This document shows positions 24,276 through 32,666 of a DNA stretch of 32,711 bases, one piece after another. The position numbers were made by a program, and so were the translations under genes. The notes under the pieces were generated by a model that worked only from the letters and a program-made list of their open reading frames with translations, was not told the DNA's origin and ran no database searches. Source of the stretch: DATDIC01 sp963777625 (GTDB lineage Bacteria; Pseudomonadota; Alphaproteobacteria; Acetobacterales; Acetobacteraceae); contig CAVZRO010000014.1 in the NCBI GenBank assembly GCA_963777625.1, positions 1 through 32,711 of the forward strand. Direction: 5' to 3'. Within the stretch, counting starts at the first letter, position 1. Each line of letters begins with the position of its first letter.

Positions 24276-24747
24276 GCTATCTCGCTATCCTACGATCGTC
24301 GGCTTTCCATAGTGATCGAACAGCATGTTCACCGTCTCGTTCAGCACGCCGTACGACGGCTTTCCCTGTTCGACCGCCAGGATCTTTTACCGGCTTGTCA
24401 GCGCACTCGTCTACAATAAGACCAATCGTCCTGAACGCAGACCCATTCCCGTTCCCCGTCATTTTCCCGTTCCCCGTCATTCCCGCGAATTCCCCATCAT
24501 CCCCGCGCCCCCCATCATCCCTGCGCCCCCAGTCATTCCCGCCCCCCGTCATTCCCGCGAAGGCGGGAATCCAACGCCTGCCCATGCAACCGCGAGGATC
24601 ACGAGGGAGCGTCACCCCTCCAACGGCAAGTATCAGACCCAACGTGACTATAAACCGCTTCGCCGCCCTATCAACCGCGCACGCCGCGCCGGAGAAATTG
24701 ACCGGCAGCAGCAGCGGACTTCAGGCTCGGTCGCCAGCAAGGTCACC
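24276..24747. other. Intergenic region with repeat array and a short gene-like fragment
   Basis: The region is 472 bases. Its main content is the tandem repeat at 24438-24571. Next to the DUF29 start, minus-strand bases 24386-24285 read as 33 protein-like codons (including GKPSYGVLNETVNMLFDHYG) ending in TAG, with a stop just upstream. This could be the leftover C-terminus of a lost gene that I do not recognise. The rest, up to the radical SAM stop, shows no gene. Confidence 0.4.
24438..24571. repeat. Degenerate tandem array of CCGTCATTCCC-type units
   Basis: About seven variant units of 15-19 bases follow each other (CCCGTTCCCCGTCATT, then CCCATCAT and CCAGTCATT variants). The array ends in the palindrome ATTCCCGC-GAAG-GCGGGAAT at 24551-24570, a well-known dispersed bacterial repeat whose translation gives IPAFAGM-like peptides. 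The first 26 bases recur at 32667. Confidence 0.75.
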
Positions 24748-25690
24748 CTACCCCCGGCTGCACGCCGCCCCACCCAGCACGCAGAAACTCGCGCAGTGCG
24801 GATGGTTCAGCGGCACCGGCCTCGACGCCTCCGCCAGCGTCCGCCCGAGTTCAAACCGCTCGTCATAGGCCAGCAGCGTGCACGCCAGCACCACCGGCGC
24901 CGCCGCATCCCGCCGCTTCACCACCATCCGCGAGCTCGCGCACATCACGCTGTCCGGCGACCGCCCCAGAATCCCCCAGCACGCTTCGGTAATTTCCGGC
25001 ACATCCCGCACAGCATCCATTTCCGGAAACAGCATCAGCCGAACCGGATCAAACGCATCGACCGCCACGCCCAGCTCGGCGAACAGACGCGCGAAGCCGG
25101 CGCGAACCTCCGCTTCAGATTCATCGGTAAACCGCCGCCCGGCGACATCAATCGAAAACCCGTTGCGCGCCAGCCAGACCAGCCCATCGATCGTCGGCTT
25201 CCAGCTTCGCTTGCCGCGCTCCGCCTGGTGCACCGGCGCGCCGTAGTGGTCCAGCGAAACCCGCAGCGTCAGCCGATCGCCGAACGTCTCGCGCAGTGCC
25301 AGCAGAGGCGCCCGCAGCTTCTGCATCGGCCGCATCGCATTGGTCAGCACCAGCGCCCGCAAGCCGCGCGCCAGCACGTCTTCCAGCATGCCGATGATAT
25401 CCGGGTTCATGAACGGCTCGCCGCCGGTGAAACCGATCAGCCGTGTCGGCAGCCCGCCGGCGGTGATCTCGTTCAGATAGTCCCGCACCTCGTCGCGCGT
25501 CAGGTAGCGTCAGCCGGTCATTGCGCGGTGACGACTCGATGTAGCAATGCCGGCAGGTCAGGTTGCACAGGGTACCAGTATTGAACCACAGCGTCTCCAG
25601 TTCGCGCAGCTTCACCCAGGCGCGGCGCTCGCCTTTCGCGGTCAGCGCCGGGTCGCGGAACTTGCCGGGCGCGAGCGCAACCGCATCCAT
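24748..25690 (-). pseudogene. Radical SAM enzyme with a C-terminal Cys cluster, one frameshift
   Basis: The N-terminal frame from the ATG at 25688-25690 carries the [4Fe-4S]/SAM motif CNLTCRHCY (Cys42, Cys46, Cys49) and runs to PRNDRLT. The rest is in another frame: YLTRDEVRDYLNEI, GFTGGEPFMNPDIIGMLEDVL, and a C-terminal Cys group (VMCASS, VLACTLL, HPHCASFCVLGGAACSRG) that could hold an auxiliary cluster as in SPASM/twitch proteins. One extra base near 25507-25509 separates the halves; without it the protein would be about 314 residues. The substrate is unknown. The crotonase-family gene upstream ends in TGA immediately followed by this ATG (TGAATG), so the two are translationally coupled. 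Everything except the single indel is well preserved, so the gene may be functional if the indel is an error. Confidence 0.75.
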
Positions 25691-26479
25691 TCACCGCCCC
25701 CGGAACACCGGCCGGCGCTTCTCGATGAAAGACTGCGTCGCTTCACGGTAGTCCTCGCTGCCGGCGGCACGTGCCTGTGCCGCCAGGATATCGTCCTGCC
25801 GGGCGGCAACGTCGCCGCGCGAGATCGCCTCCAGCGTCAGCTTGGAGCCCCGCTGCGACAACGGCGCACTCTCAATCAGGTCGCGTGCCAGCGCCATCGC
25901 GCCGGCCAGCGCGCCCTGTTCATGCACGACGTCGAGCAGGCCCATCTCCCGACAGTTCTGCACCGGGAAGATATTGCCGGAATACAACACCAGCTTCGCC
26001 CGCGGCAGCCCGACGGTGCGCAGCAACAGCTCGGTATCCAGCACGCTGTAAACGATCCCGCGCTTCGCTGCCGGGATGCCCATCCGCGTGGTCGCATCGC
26101 CCACCCGCAGATCGCAGGCGAGCGCGATGCCGCAGCCACCGCCCACACAAAAGCCGTGCGCGGCGGCGATGGTCGGCACCGGCAGATCGCGGATCGCCAG
26201 TGTCGCCGCGTGTCCGGCTTCGCCATAGGCGCGCGCGGCTTTGGGTTCGGAGCGCATCGCCGGAAATTCGGAAATATCGGCGCCGGCGGAGAAATGCCCG
26301 CCCGCGCCGGTCAATATCACGATCCGCGCGTCGCCGTCCCGGGCAAACCCGGTGAACAGCTCGCCCAGACGCTGCCACATTGCAAACGAAACCGCATTGC
26401 GCTTGGCCGGGCGGTTCAGGGTGACCACGACGATCCCCGTCTCGTCCCGATCCACCAGAATCTCGTCCCTGGCCGTCAT
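25691..26479 (-). CDS. Enoyl-CoA hydratase/isomerase (crotonase) family protein
   Basis: A 262-residue crotonase-fold protein acting on an acyl-CoA. It shows LNRPAKRNAVSFAMW, the oxyanion-hole strand GHFSAGADISEF, and the second CoA/oxyanion region AAAHGFCVGGGCGIALACDLRVG. The C-terminus FIEKRRPVFRGR is typical. In place of the usual hydratase glutamates the sequence reads TTRMGIPAAKRGIVYSVLDT, so both positions seem to be changed. Simple hydration is doubtful; isomerase, decarboxylase or other crotonase chemistry is possible. It precedes the radical SAM gene with no gap and is divergent from the CoA-transferase gene, suggesting a small acyl-CoA pathway. Confidence 0.85.
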   Translation of the reverse strand: MTARDEILVDRDETGIVVVTLNRPAKRNAVSFAMWQRLGELFTGFARDGDARIVILTGAGGHFSAGADISEFPAMRSEPKAARAYGEAGHAATLAIRDLPVPTIAAAHGFCVGGGCGIALACDLRVGDATTRMGIPAAKRGIVYSVLDTELLLRTVGLPRAKLVLYSGNIFPVQNCREMGLLDVVHEQGALAGAMALARDLIESAPLSQRGSKLTLEAISRGDVAARQDDILAAQARAAGSEDYREATQSFIEKRRPVFRGR

Positions 26480-26550
26480 GGCTCACCTTTGCCTTGCCAA
26501 CAGGACCATGCCATCACGCCCGCACATCGCCAAGCGGGTGGAGACGAACG

Positions 26551-27677
26551 ATGCCCGGCGCACTCGACGGCCTGCGCGTGCTGGACCTCACCAGCAACCT
26601 GTCAGGTCCATATTGCTGCATGATGCTCGCCGATCACGGCGCGGACGTGCTGAAAATCGAGCCGCCGTCGGGTGATGCGGCGCGGCAGATGCCGCCTTTC
26701 GTGAATGGCGAGAGCGCGCCATTCATGATCTGGAACCGCAACAAGCGCTCCTGCGTGATCGACCTGAAGTCACAGCGCGAGCGTTTCCTGGCGCTGGCCG
26801 ACACCGCCGATATCGTGGTGGAGAACTATCGGCCTGGCGTGCTCGACCGGCTCGGCATCGGCTGGGAGGTGCTGCACGTCCGCAACCCGCGCCTGATCCT
26901 CGGCTCGATCTCCGGGTTCGGGCAGACCGGACCGGAGGCGAAGCGCGGCGGCTACGACCTGATCGCCCAGGCCATGTCCGGACTGATGAGCATCAACGGG
27001 CCGCAGGACGGGCCGCCATTCCGCCTGCCGATCGCCATCTCGGAGTCACCGCCGGAATGTTTCTGGCGTTCGGCGTGCTGGCGGCCGTCGAGGCACGCCA
27101 CCGGACTGGGCTCGGCCAGCGCGTGGAAACATCGCTGCTGGAAGCTGCCGTGTCGCTCTGCGTGTATGAGGCCGCACATTATTTCGCCACCGGCACGTGC
27201 CCGCCTCGCATCGGGCAGCAGCATCGCGGCAGCTCCCCCTATCAGGTGTTCCGAACCGAAGACGGATGGATCACCGTCGGTGCGTCGCAGCAGGGTTTTT
27301 TCACTGCGTTGTGCGACCTGCTCGGATTGCCGGAGCTGGCCGCCGATCCCCGCTTCGCCAGCAATGCCGAACGGGTGAACCACAATGCCGAGCTTGTCGG
27401 GCTGCTGGCCGAAAAATTGCGGCAGGCACCGTCCGAACACTGGCTCGCAGCGCTGGAGAAACTTGGCATTCCGGCCGGGCCGGTGCGTCCGTTCGATCAG
27501 GTGTTCACCGATCCCCACATGCTGGCGCGGGACATGGTGGCCACCACCGAGCACCCGGTGACCGGGCGGTTCAGCACGCTCGGGGTACCGGTGAAGCTCT
27601 CGGCGACTCCCGGCTCGGTGCGCCGCCCAGCCCCGCGGCTGGGCGAACACACCGAGACTGCGCAAGCCGGCCAATGA
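26551..27677 (+). pseudogene. Class III (CaiB/BaiF) CoA-transferase, one frameshift
   Basis: The product would move CoA between carboxylic acids. The first frame starts at the ATG at 26551 (GGTGGAG upstream) with GLRVLDLTSNLSGPYCCMML and ADHGADVLKIEPPSGDAAR. It continues through GYDLIAQAMSGLM, whose Asp136 is the expected catalytic residue, to FRLPIAIS. Near 27044-27046 one base is missing: the next frame carries VTAGMFLAFGVLAAVEAR and continues to the end (GQRVETSLLEAAVSLCVYEA, GWITVGASQQGFF, GIPAGPVRPFDQVF, GVPVKLSATPG). The joined protein would be about 375 residues, near family length. The lesion is single, so error or recent inactivation are both possible. Its stop shares a TGATCA hexamer with the stop of the convergent gene. 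Confidence 0.8.
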
Positions 27678-28334
27678 TCAGCGGGAGTAGGTCCCGTTGC
27701 CATTCGAGGAATTGATGGAGCTGCCGGACTGATCGGAATTGTTCATTCCGTTGGTCCCCATCGTGCCGCTGCTGTTATGACCAGAGCTGTTGTTGTCATA
27801 GTTCTGCGCGACGCCGTTGCCGTTCTGCCGGCCCTCGTTGCTGCCGGTCTGGGGCGTCGTGGTGAGCGCGGTCATCGAGTTGGGCGTGATGACCATGGCC
27901 ACCGGATTGCCGTCGCGATCCTTCGCGTGCACCACGAAAGCCCGCGGCATCATGTGGATATCCGTGAAGCCTGCCTGCGACAGATCCTGGTAGATCCGCT
28001 GCCGCACATTGCTGCTCTGGCCAGTCGTGTTCTGATCTTGCCAGGTATGATTGTTGTTGGAGAGATCCTGGCTCCCCTCGCTTTGCGAGTTGCTGCTCGA
28101 ATTCCACCCGGAATTCGCCCCGGATTTTCCCCCGGAAATCCCTGGGCGCTGAGTGAACTGGCCCTGGTTGAGCCGCCCCTGGCCATACTGATCCTGACTG
28201 GACCCGCTGCCCTGCTGCCCGGACTGATCATGGCCCTGCTGACCGTAACCTTGCTGGCTGGACTGGCTCTGTGCCGCGGCCGGCAATGCAAAACCAACCG
28301 CCAGCGCGGCGGCCGTGATGACGAGACTGCGCAT
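27678..28334 (-). CDS. Secreted Gln/Ser/Asn/Gly-rich protein with a small conserved domain
   Basis: A 218-residue exported protein. A signal peptide covers residues 1-22 (MRSLVITAAALAVGFALPAA, cleavage near AAAQ). About 80 residues of low-complexity Gln/Ser/Gly/Asn repeats follow. Next is a folded segment (VRQRIYQDLSQAGFTDIHMM, PRAFVVHAKDRDGNPVAMVI) and then a second Asn/Ser/Gly tail. Similar short domains occur in exported alphaproteobacterial proteins, in my recollection, but no function is known to me. I chose the ATG at 28332-28334 because AGGGAGAGA lies upstream and the signal peptide begins there; the frame is open 16 codons further up. It ends directly against the CoA-transferase stop. 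Confidence 0.75.
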   Translation of the reverse strand: MRSLVITAAALAVGFALPAAAQSQSSQQGYGQQGHDQSGQQGSGSSQDQYGQGRLNQGQFTQRPGISGGKSGANSGWNSSSNSQSEGSQDLSNNNHTWQDQNTTGQSSNVRQRIYQDLSQAGFTDIHMMPRAFVVHAKDRDGNPVAMVITPNSMTALTTTPQTGSNEGRQNGNGVAQNYDNNSSGHNSSGTMGTNGMNNSDQSGSSINSSNGNGTYSR

Positions 28335-28449
28335 GGTATCTCTCCCTGGTGCCATTATGGCCCCGGGGTGTAACCGCCCCATCGCCGCCTCGGTTCCGCC
28401 GCAGACACGCAGCGAGCAGCGCCGCCGCTCACTTCAGCTTGCGCCGGCC

Positions 28450-28743
28450 TCAGGCGGTTCGTTTGGCGCGCGCCCGCACCAAGCGGCGCTTGACCGCCAG
28501 CGCCGCGGCCGGCAGACGCCGCGCTGGTGTGCCGAGCAGGAACGCGTCGATACCACCCTTCGCTTCCACCGTACGGATCGCCCGGGTGGACAGCCGCAGC
28601 CGGATCGGCGTCCCCAGCGTATCGGACAGCAGCGAGGCCACCTGCAGGTTGGGCAGGAAACGGCGTCTGGTCTTGTTGTTGGCGTGGCTGACGTTGTTGC
28701 CCGTCAGCACGCCCTTGCCGGTGATCTGGCATCGGCGCGACAT
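28450..28743 (-). CDS. rpmB: 50S ribosomal protein L28
   Basis: A 97-residue ribosomal protein with the L28 hallmarks MSRRCQITGKGVLTGNNVSHANNKTRRRFLPNLQ, then LRLSTRAIRTVEAKGGIDAFL and a basic C-terminus (LAVKRRLVRARAKRTA). The length suits alphaproteobacterial L28. An AAGGGG site lies upstream of the ATG at 28741-28743. It is transcribed alone, away from the hairpin-rich region. Confidence 0.97.
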   Translation of the reverse strand: MSRRCQITGKGVLTGNNVSHANNKTRRRFLPNLQVASLLSDTLGTPIRLRLSTRAIRTVEAKGGIDAFLLGTPARRLPAAALAVKRRLVRARAKRTA

Positions 28744-29080
28744 CGCGGAACCCCTTCGGGAAAGCCGGGCTTATGGCCAAGCCGCCAGCCCACGTCAACC
28801 GGGACAGCGAAGGCAAGCGCGGGGCGCTGCCCCGCGCCCCGCCAAGGGCAATGCCCTTGGAACCCGCTACTTGGGTTGGGTGTGGGGGTGGGCACCTACG
28901 CCACTGTCACCAGCAGCGAGGTCGGCGCCCACCCCCCACACCCAACCCAAACGGATGGATCGCAAAGGCACAGCCTTTGCCGGGGTCCAGGGGCAGCGCC
29001 CCTGGCCTTTTCTGATCCCCCGGATTGCGGCGCCTTCGGTTCCGGTGCATGCCGTGGCCCGCAACGCAGCAGGAGCAACC
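28744..29080. repeat. Hairpin-rich intergenic repeat
   Basis: The 337 bases between rpmB and the next gene carry several inverted repeats in a row. AAGGGCA-A-TGCCCTT is near 28853. A large one has 23-base arms at 28871-28893 and 28927-28950 (TTGGGTTGGGTGTGGGGGTG... and its complement, one C bulged) around a 33-base loop. GCAAAGGC-ACA-GCCTTTGC and CCAGGGGC-AGC-GCCCCTGG follow near 28960-29010. No gene is credible here. It looks like a composite mobile or structural repeat. Confidence 0.6.
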
Positions 29081-29815
29081 ATGGCCGTCGTCACGGTCGA
29101 GCAGCGCGGCGCCGTCTCGCTGATCCGCATCAACCGGCCGGACCGGCTGAACGCGATCTCCAGCGCCGTCGCGATCGAGTTGCAGGCCGCATTCCAGGCG
29201 TTCGACGCCTCGGACCAGCGCGTCGCCGTCATCAGCAGTACCGGCGATCGCGCCTTCACGGCCGGGGCCGACGTGTCCGACCTGCCGGAGTTGTGGCGCT
29301 GCATCCCGGGCGTCGGCTTCACCACCGACAAGCCCATCATCGCCGCCACCACCGGCTGGTGCGTCGGCGGCGGACTGGTCCTGGTGATGATGTGCGACCT
29401 GCTCGTCTCCACTGAAAGCACCACCTTCTACTATCCGGAGGCGAAGCTCGGCACCACCGGCGGCATGGTCAGCTCGCTGGTGTCGCGCCTGCCGCATCAT
29501 CTGGCGATGGAGATGATGCTGCTCGGCAGCAAGATCTCCGCCCGCCGCGCCTACGACGTGGGGTTCGTCAACCGCGTGGTGCCGGACGGCACGCACGAGC
29601 CGGAGGCGCTGCGCATGGCCGAGGAGCTGCTCGACAGCGCGCCCCTGGTGATCGCGGCGCTCAAGCGGCTGGTCACGCAGATCATGCCGGTGGGGCCGGT
29701 GGAGCGCATGGTGGCGGTCAGCCGCACTATCGCCACGGTGCGTGGCAGCGAAGACATGCGGGAGGGCATCAGCGCCTACAAGGAAAAGCGTCGGCCTGTG
29801 TTCAGCGGCCGGTGA
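29081..29815 (+). CDS. Enoyl-CoA hydratase/isomerase (crotonase) family protein
   Basis: A 244-residue crotonase-fold enzyme. It shows INRPDRLNAISSAVAIELQ, the oxyanion-hole strand DRAFTAGADVSDLPELW, and AATTGWCVGGGLVLVMMCDLLVST. The active-site strand FYYPEAKLGTTGGMVSSLVSRL keeps the first glutamate of true hydratases (in PEAKLG) but lacks the second. The C-terminus is AYKEKRRPVFSGR. It could be a hydratase or isomerase of fatty or aromatic acyl-CoA. I chose the ATG at 29081 for the AGGAG at 29071-29075 and the family's N-terminus, although the frame is open far upstream. The stop overlaps the GTG start of the next gene (GTGA). Confidence 0.87.
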   Translation: MAVVTVEQRGAVSLIRINRPDRLNAISSAVAIELQAAFQAFDASDQRVAVISSTGDRAFTAGADVSDLPELWRCIPGVGFTTDKPIIAATTGWCVGGGLVLVMMCDLLVSTESTTFYYPEAKLGTTGGMVSSLVSRLPHHLAMEMMLLGSKISARRAYDVGFVNRVVPDGTHEPEALRMAEELLDSAPLVIAALKRLVTQIMPVGPVERMVAVSRTIATVRGSEDMREGISAYKEKRRPVFSGR

Positions 29816-30771
29816 CCGATACCACCGACACCTGGGTCCTCAGCGAGGATTATGCCGGCTTGCAGGCGCAGGCGATCGGACTGGCCGAGGCCGCCGGGCT
29901 GGTACCGGCTATCCGCCCGCTCACCCCGCGCCCACCCTGGCGCTGGTTCGCCGCCTCGCTGTGGCCGAACGCACTGGCCGCCGTTGACGGCCAAATCGGG
30001 CCGCCATTTCCCGACCTGGCGATCGGCTGCGGGGGCGTTGCCGCTTCGGTCGGCGCCGCGCTGCGCCGCCGCGGGACCGCGGTGGTGCAGGTGCAGCATC
30101 CGCGCATGCCCCCGTCCCGCTTCGACCTTGTCGTGGTCAACCGCCATGACGAGCTGACCGGTCCCAACGTCCTGGTCACCCGAACCGCGCTCCACCGGGT
30201 GACCCAAACCCGCCTCGCCGCCGCCGCGGCCGAATGGCGGGAACAACTCGCGCCGCTGCCGCGCCCGCTGGTTGCGGTGCTGGTCGGCGGCAATAACGGC
30301 CGCTTCCGGTTCGACCCTGTGGTTGCCGGCCAGCTCGCCAACCAGCTTGCCGGGATGATGCGCCAGGACCGCGTCGGCGTCGCGCTGACCCCGTCGCGGC
30401 GGACCGATCCAGCCGCCCTGATGGTCCTGCGCGACCATCTCGCGCCACTCGGTGCCTTTGTGTGGGACGGCGCCGGTCCAAACCCTTATTTCGGCATGCT
30501 CGCCCTGGCCGACGCCATCGTCGTGACCACCGACAGCGTCTCCATGATCTCCGAGGCGGTGGCCACCACGGCCCCGGTCATGCTAGCTCAGCTCCCCGGA
30601 CATTCCCGCAGGAATGGGTTGTTCACCCAGGCACTGCTGGCCGAACATCGCGTCCGCCCGTTTGCCGGCCGGCTGGAGGCCTGGCCGGTCTCCCCTCTCA
30701 ACGACACGCCCGACGCCGCGGCGGAAATGTGCCGGCGGCTCGGCATTCACGGATCCCATGCTGCAGATTGA
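29812..30771 (+). CDS. ELM1-family protein (DUF1022, mitochondrial-fission ELM1-like)
   Basis: A 319-residue protein of the ELM1/DUF1022 family, found in alphaproteobacteria and plants. It resembles GT-B glycosyltransferases in pattern. Visible marks are WVLSEDYAGLQAQAIGLAEA, PDLAIGCGGVAASVGAAL, VVQVQHPRMPPSRFDLVVVNRHDEL, VAVLVGGNNGRFRF, and the late AIVVTTDSVSMISEAVATTAPVML, which matches the donor-site region of that fold. The bacterial function is not established; a role in the envelope is suspected by analogy. It starts with GTG inside the stop of the preceding gene, and its own stop overlaps the next start by 14 bases, so the three are tightly coupled. Confidence 0.85.
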   Translation: MTDTTDTWVLSEDYAGLQAQAIGLAEAAGLVPAIRPLTPRPPWRWFAASLWPNALAAVDGQIGPPFPDLAIGCGGVAASVGAALRRRGTAVVQVQHPRMPPSRFDLVVVNRHDELTGPNVLVTRTALHRVTQTRLAAAAAEWREQLAPLPRPLVAVLVGGNNGRFRFDPVVAGQLANQLAGMMRQDRVGVALTPSRRTDPAALMVLRDHLAPLGAFVWDGAGPNPYFGMLALADAIVVTTDSVSMISEAVATTAPVMLAQLPGHSRRNGLFTQALLAEHRVRPFAGRLEAWPVSPLNDTPDAAAEMCRRLGIHGSHAAD

Positions 30772-32638
30772 AACCTTCGACGCCCGGGCTGGCGGCAATG
30801 TCATCTACAAGGCGCTGGCCCACCCGCTGGCGGCCGAGCGGATCGCCGACCTCAGCCGCCGGCTGCTGGCCCCGCTGGCGATCTATGACGCGGATAATCT
30901 GCTGGAGCCGCTGTTCGCGCTGCATCCCTCCGTCCCCCGCCCCGCGTCGCTGTTCGTGCACGACACCAGCCTGGTCGGCAAATCTCGCGCCGGCAGGGAA
31001 GCACGCCCGATCACCGAGCTGCCGCGCTCCGGTGCCCGCACCGTGCTGATTGCCGCGTTCGATGCCGGCCGCGCTGCCGCTCGCGTCAACCATCTGCTGC
31101 CGGCCGGCGCCCAACTGCTGACGCTGGACGAGATCAGGCTGCCGCCCGGACTGCTGACCAACCGTGCGCGCTATCTCGACAAGCTGAATTTCGCCACCAA
31201 CTTCGCCTTCTTTCGCGACCAGGGGGGGCTTTCGACCCGCCTGACCTCGGCCAATTACTGGTCCGGCTACGGCGCCCGCGCGATCCGCATGTGGTTGCGC
31301 CTGTTCGGCGCGGATGGCGCGGAGCTGGCCACCTGGGAACAGGAAATCCCGCCCGGACCCACCGGATTTGCGGTCGACAGCCGCGAGGTGCGCGCCCGCT
31401 TCAACCTGCCCGAATTCACCGGCCAGTTGTTTGTTCACGTGGTGGGCGGCGCCGGGCACGATGTGGTCAAATACGTGATCGATACGTTCGCGTCGGATGG
31501 CGGCGCCAGCCTGTCCTGCACCCATGACGCCAATGCCTGGCCGTCGGACCGTTACGCCGGGCTGCCCGCGCCGCGCGCCGACGAACGGGTGATCTTGTGG
31601 CTGCAGAACAGCCACGCCGCGCCGATCCCGCCCGGCGCCATCACGCTGGACCGTATGGGCGCCGATCGGCCGGTGCCGTTGGCGGCGCCTATTGCCCCCT
31701 TCGCGACCGCAGCCGTCGATGTCGGCTCCGTGCTTCCCGGCGTCGCCTGGCCGGCGCAGGTGGAAGTGCGCGCCGGCCGTCACATGGTGCGCCCGCGCTA
31801 CGAGGTCATCCGCGGCGGCCGCTCCCGTATCGCACACGTCAATGTCGAGCGGGCCGACCTGCAGCCCGATCCTGCCATTCCGAACCTGCCCGAACAGCTC
31901 GGCCGCAACTACCTGCTGCCGTTCCCCGTGCTGGACCCGGCGCGCTTCCGCACCATCGCGCAGCCGACGCCGATGGCGGTTTCGGAAACCTCGCTGCCCA
32001 TCCGGCTCGATCTGTTCGACCCGGAGGGCAATCTTGTGGCCGCACATTTCCTCGGCTGCCTGCCCCGCGACCATGATGTTGCGCTTGATCTGGAAACCAT
32101 TCCGGCTACCACTGCCGGACACGCCGAGCTGGTCTATGATTTCCGCGCCGGCGGTCAGGCAAACGGCTGGCTGCACGCGCTGTTCCGCTACGAGGACCGC
32201 GCCAGCGGCCACGCGGCCGAATCGAGCTTCGGCGCGCATATCTTCAACACCGTCATGACCTACCGGGATGAGCCGCAATCCTATTCCGGCCCACCGCCGG
32301 GCCTGTCCACGCGGTTGTTCCTGAAACTCGGAGACGGCGACCGCCGCAGCTTCGCGGTGCTGATCTACGCGGCCTCCGCGCCGTGGCTGCCGCATTCCAC
32401 CACCACACTGCTGCTGCATGACTCCACCGGCGAAGTCATCGCCGAACACGCCCTGGCAATTCCGTGCCGCGGCTCGCGGATGGTCTGGCCCGACGAGGTA
32501 TTCGGCGCCTCACTGCTGCGCCGCGCCGGAGCCAACGGCTATGTGCTGGTGCGTGACGTGACGTGCCGTCTGTTCGGCTATCACGGGCTGATGGACGACC
32601 GAAGCGGGTTCTCGCTGGATCACATGTTCGGCTTCTGA
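30758..32638 (+). CDS. Large protein of unknown function, 626 aa
   Basis: I do not recognise a family. The ATG at 30758 overlaps the ELM1-family gene by 14 bases; the frame is open further upstream but that part is inside ELM1. Residues 1-150 (MLQIETFDARAGGNVIYKAL start) look like a mixed alpha/beta domain. The rest appears rich in beta strands, with recurring patterns such as WLRLFGADGAELATWEQEI, LDLFDPEGNLVAAHFLG and LLLHDSTGEVIAEHAL that look like repeated sandwich-like units. There is no signal peptide or membrane helix. The Cys content is low. The overlap implies a shared role with ELM1, perhaps in polysaccharide or envelope biology; that is inference. Confidence 0.75.
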   Translation: MLQIETFDARAGGNVIYKALAHPLAAERIADLSRRLLAPLAIYDADNLLEPLFALHPSVPRPASLFVHDTSLVGKSRAGREARPITELPRSGARTVLIAAFDAGRAAARVNHLLPAGAQLLTLDEIRLPPGLLTNRARYLDKLNFATNFAFFRDQGGLSTRLTSANYWSGYGARAIRMWLRLFGADGAELATWEQEIPPGPTGFAVDSREVRARFNLPEFTGQLFVHVVGGAGHDVVKYVIDTFASDGGASLSCTHDANAWPSDRYAGLPAPRADERVILWLQNSHAAPIPPGAITLDRMGADRPVPLAAPIAPFATAAVDVGSVLPGVAWPAQVEVRAGRHMVRPRYEVIRGGRSRIAHVNVERADLQPDPAIPNLPEQLGRNYLLPFPVLDPARFRTIAQPTPMAVSETSLPIRLDLFDPEGNLVAAHFLGCLPRDHDVALDLETIPATTAGHAELVYDFRAGGQANGWLHALFRYEDRASGHAAESSFGAHIFNTVMTYRDEPQSYSGPPPGLSTRLFLKLGDGDRRSFAVLIYAASAPWLPHSTTTLLLHDSTGEVIAEHALAIPCRGSRMVWPDEVFGASLLRRAGANGYVLVRDVTCRLFGYHGLMDDRSGFSLDHMFGF

Positions 32639-32666
32639 CTGAGCGCTACGCCACCCGCCCCGAAAC

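Noticed and set aside
24277..24642. Minus-strand frame containing IPAFAGM peptides
   Set aside because: These peptides are the translation of the dispersed palindromic repeat; the frame crosses the tandem array and is not a gene.
28349..29080. Upstream extension of the 29081 crotonase frame to 488 codons
   Set aside because: It would read antisense through rpmB and across the hairpin repeats; the ATG at 29081 has a good ribosome binding site.
30698..32449. 583-codon minus-strand frame opposite the 626-aa gene
   Set aside because: Gln/Arg/Gly-rich shadow. The plus-strand frame has normal composition and couples to the upstream genes.
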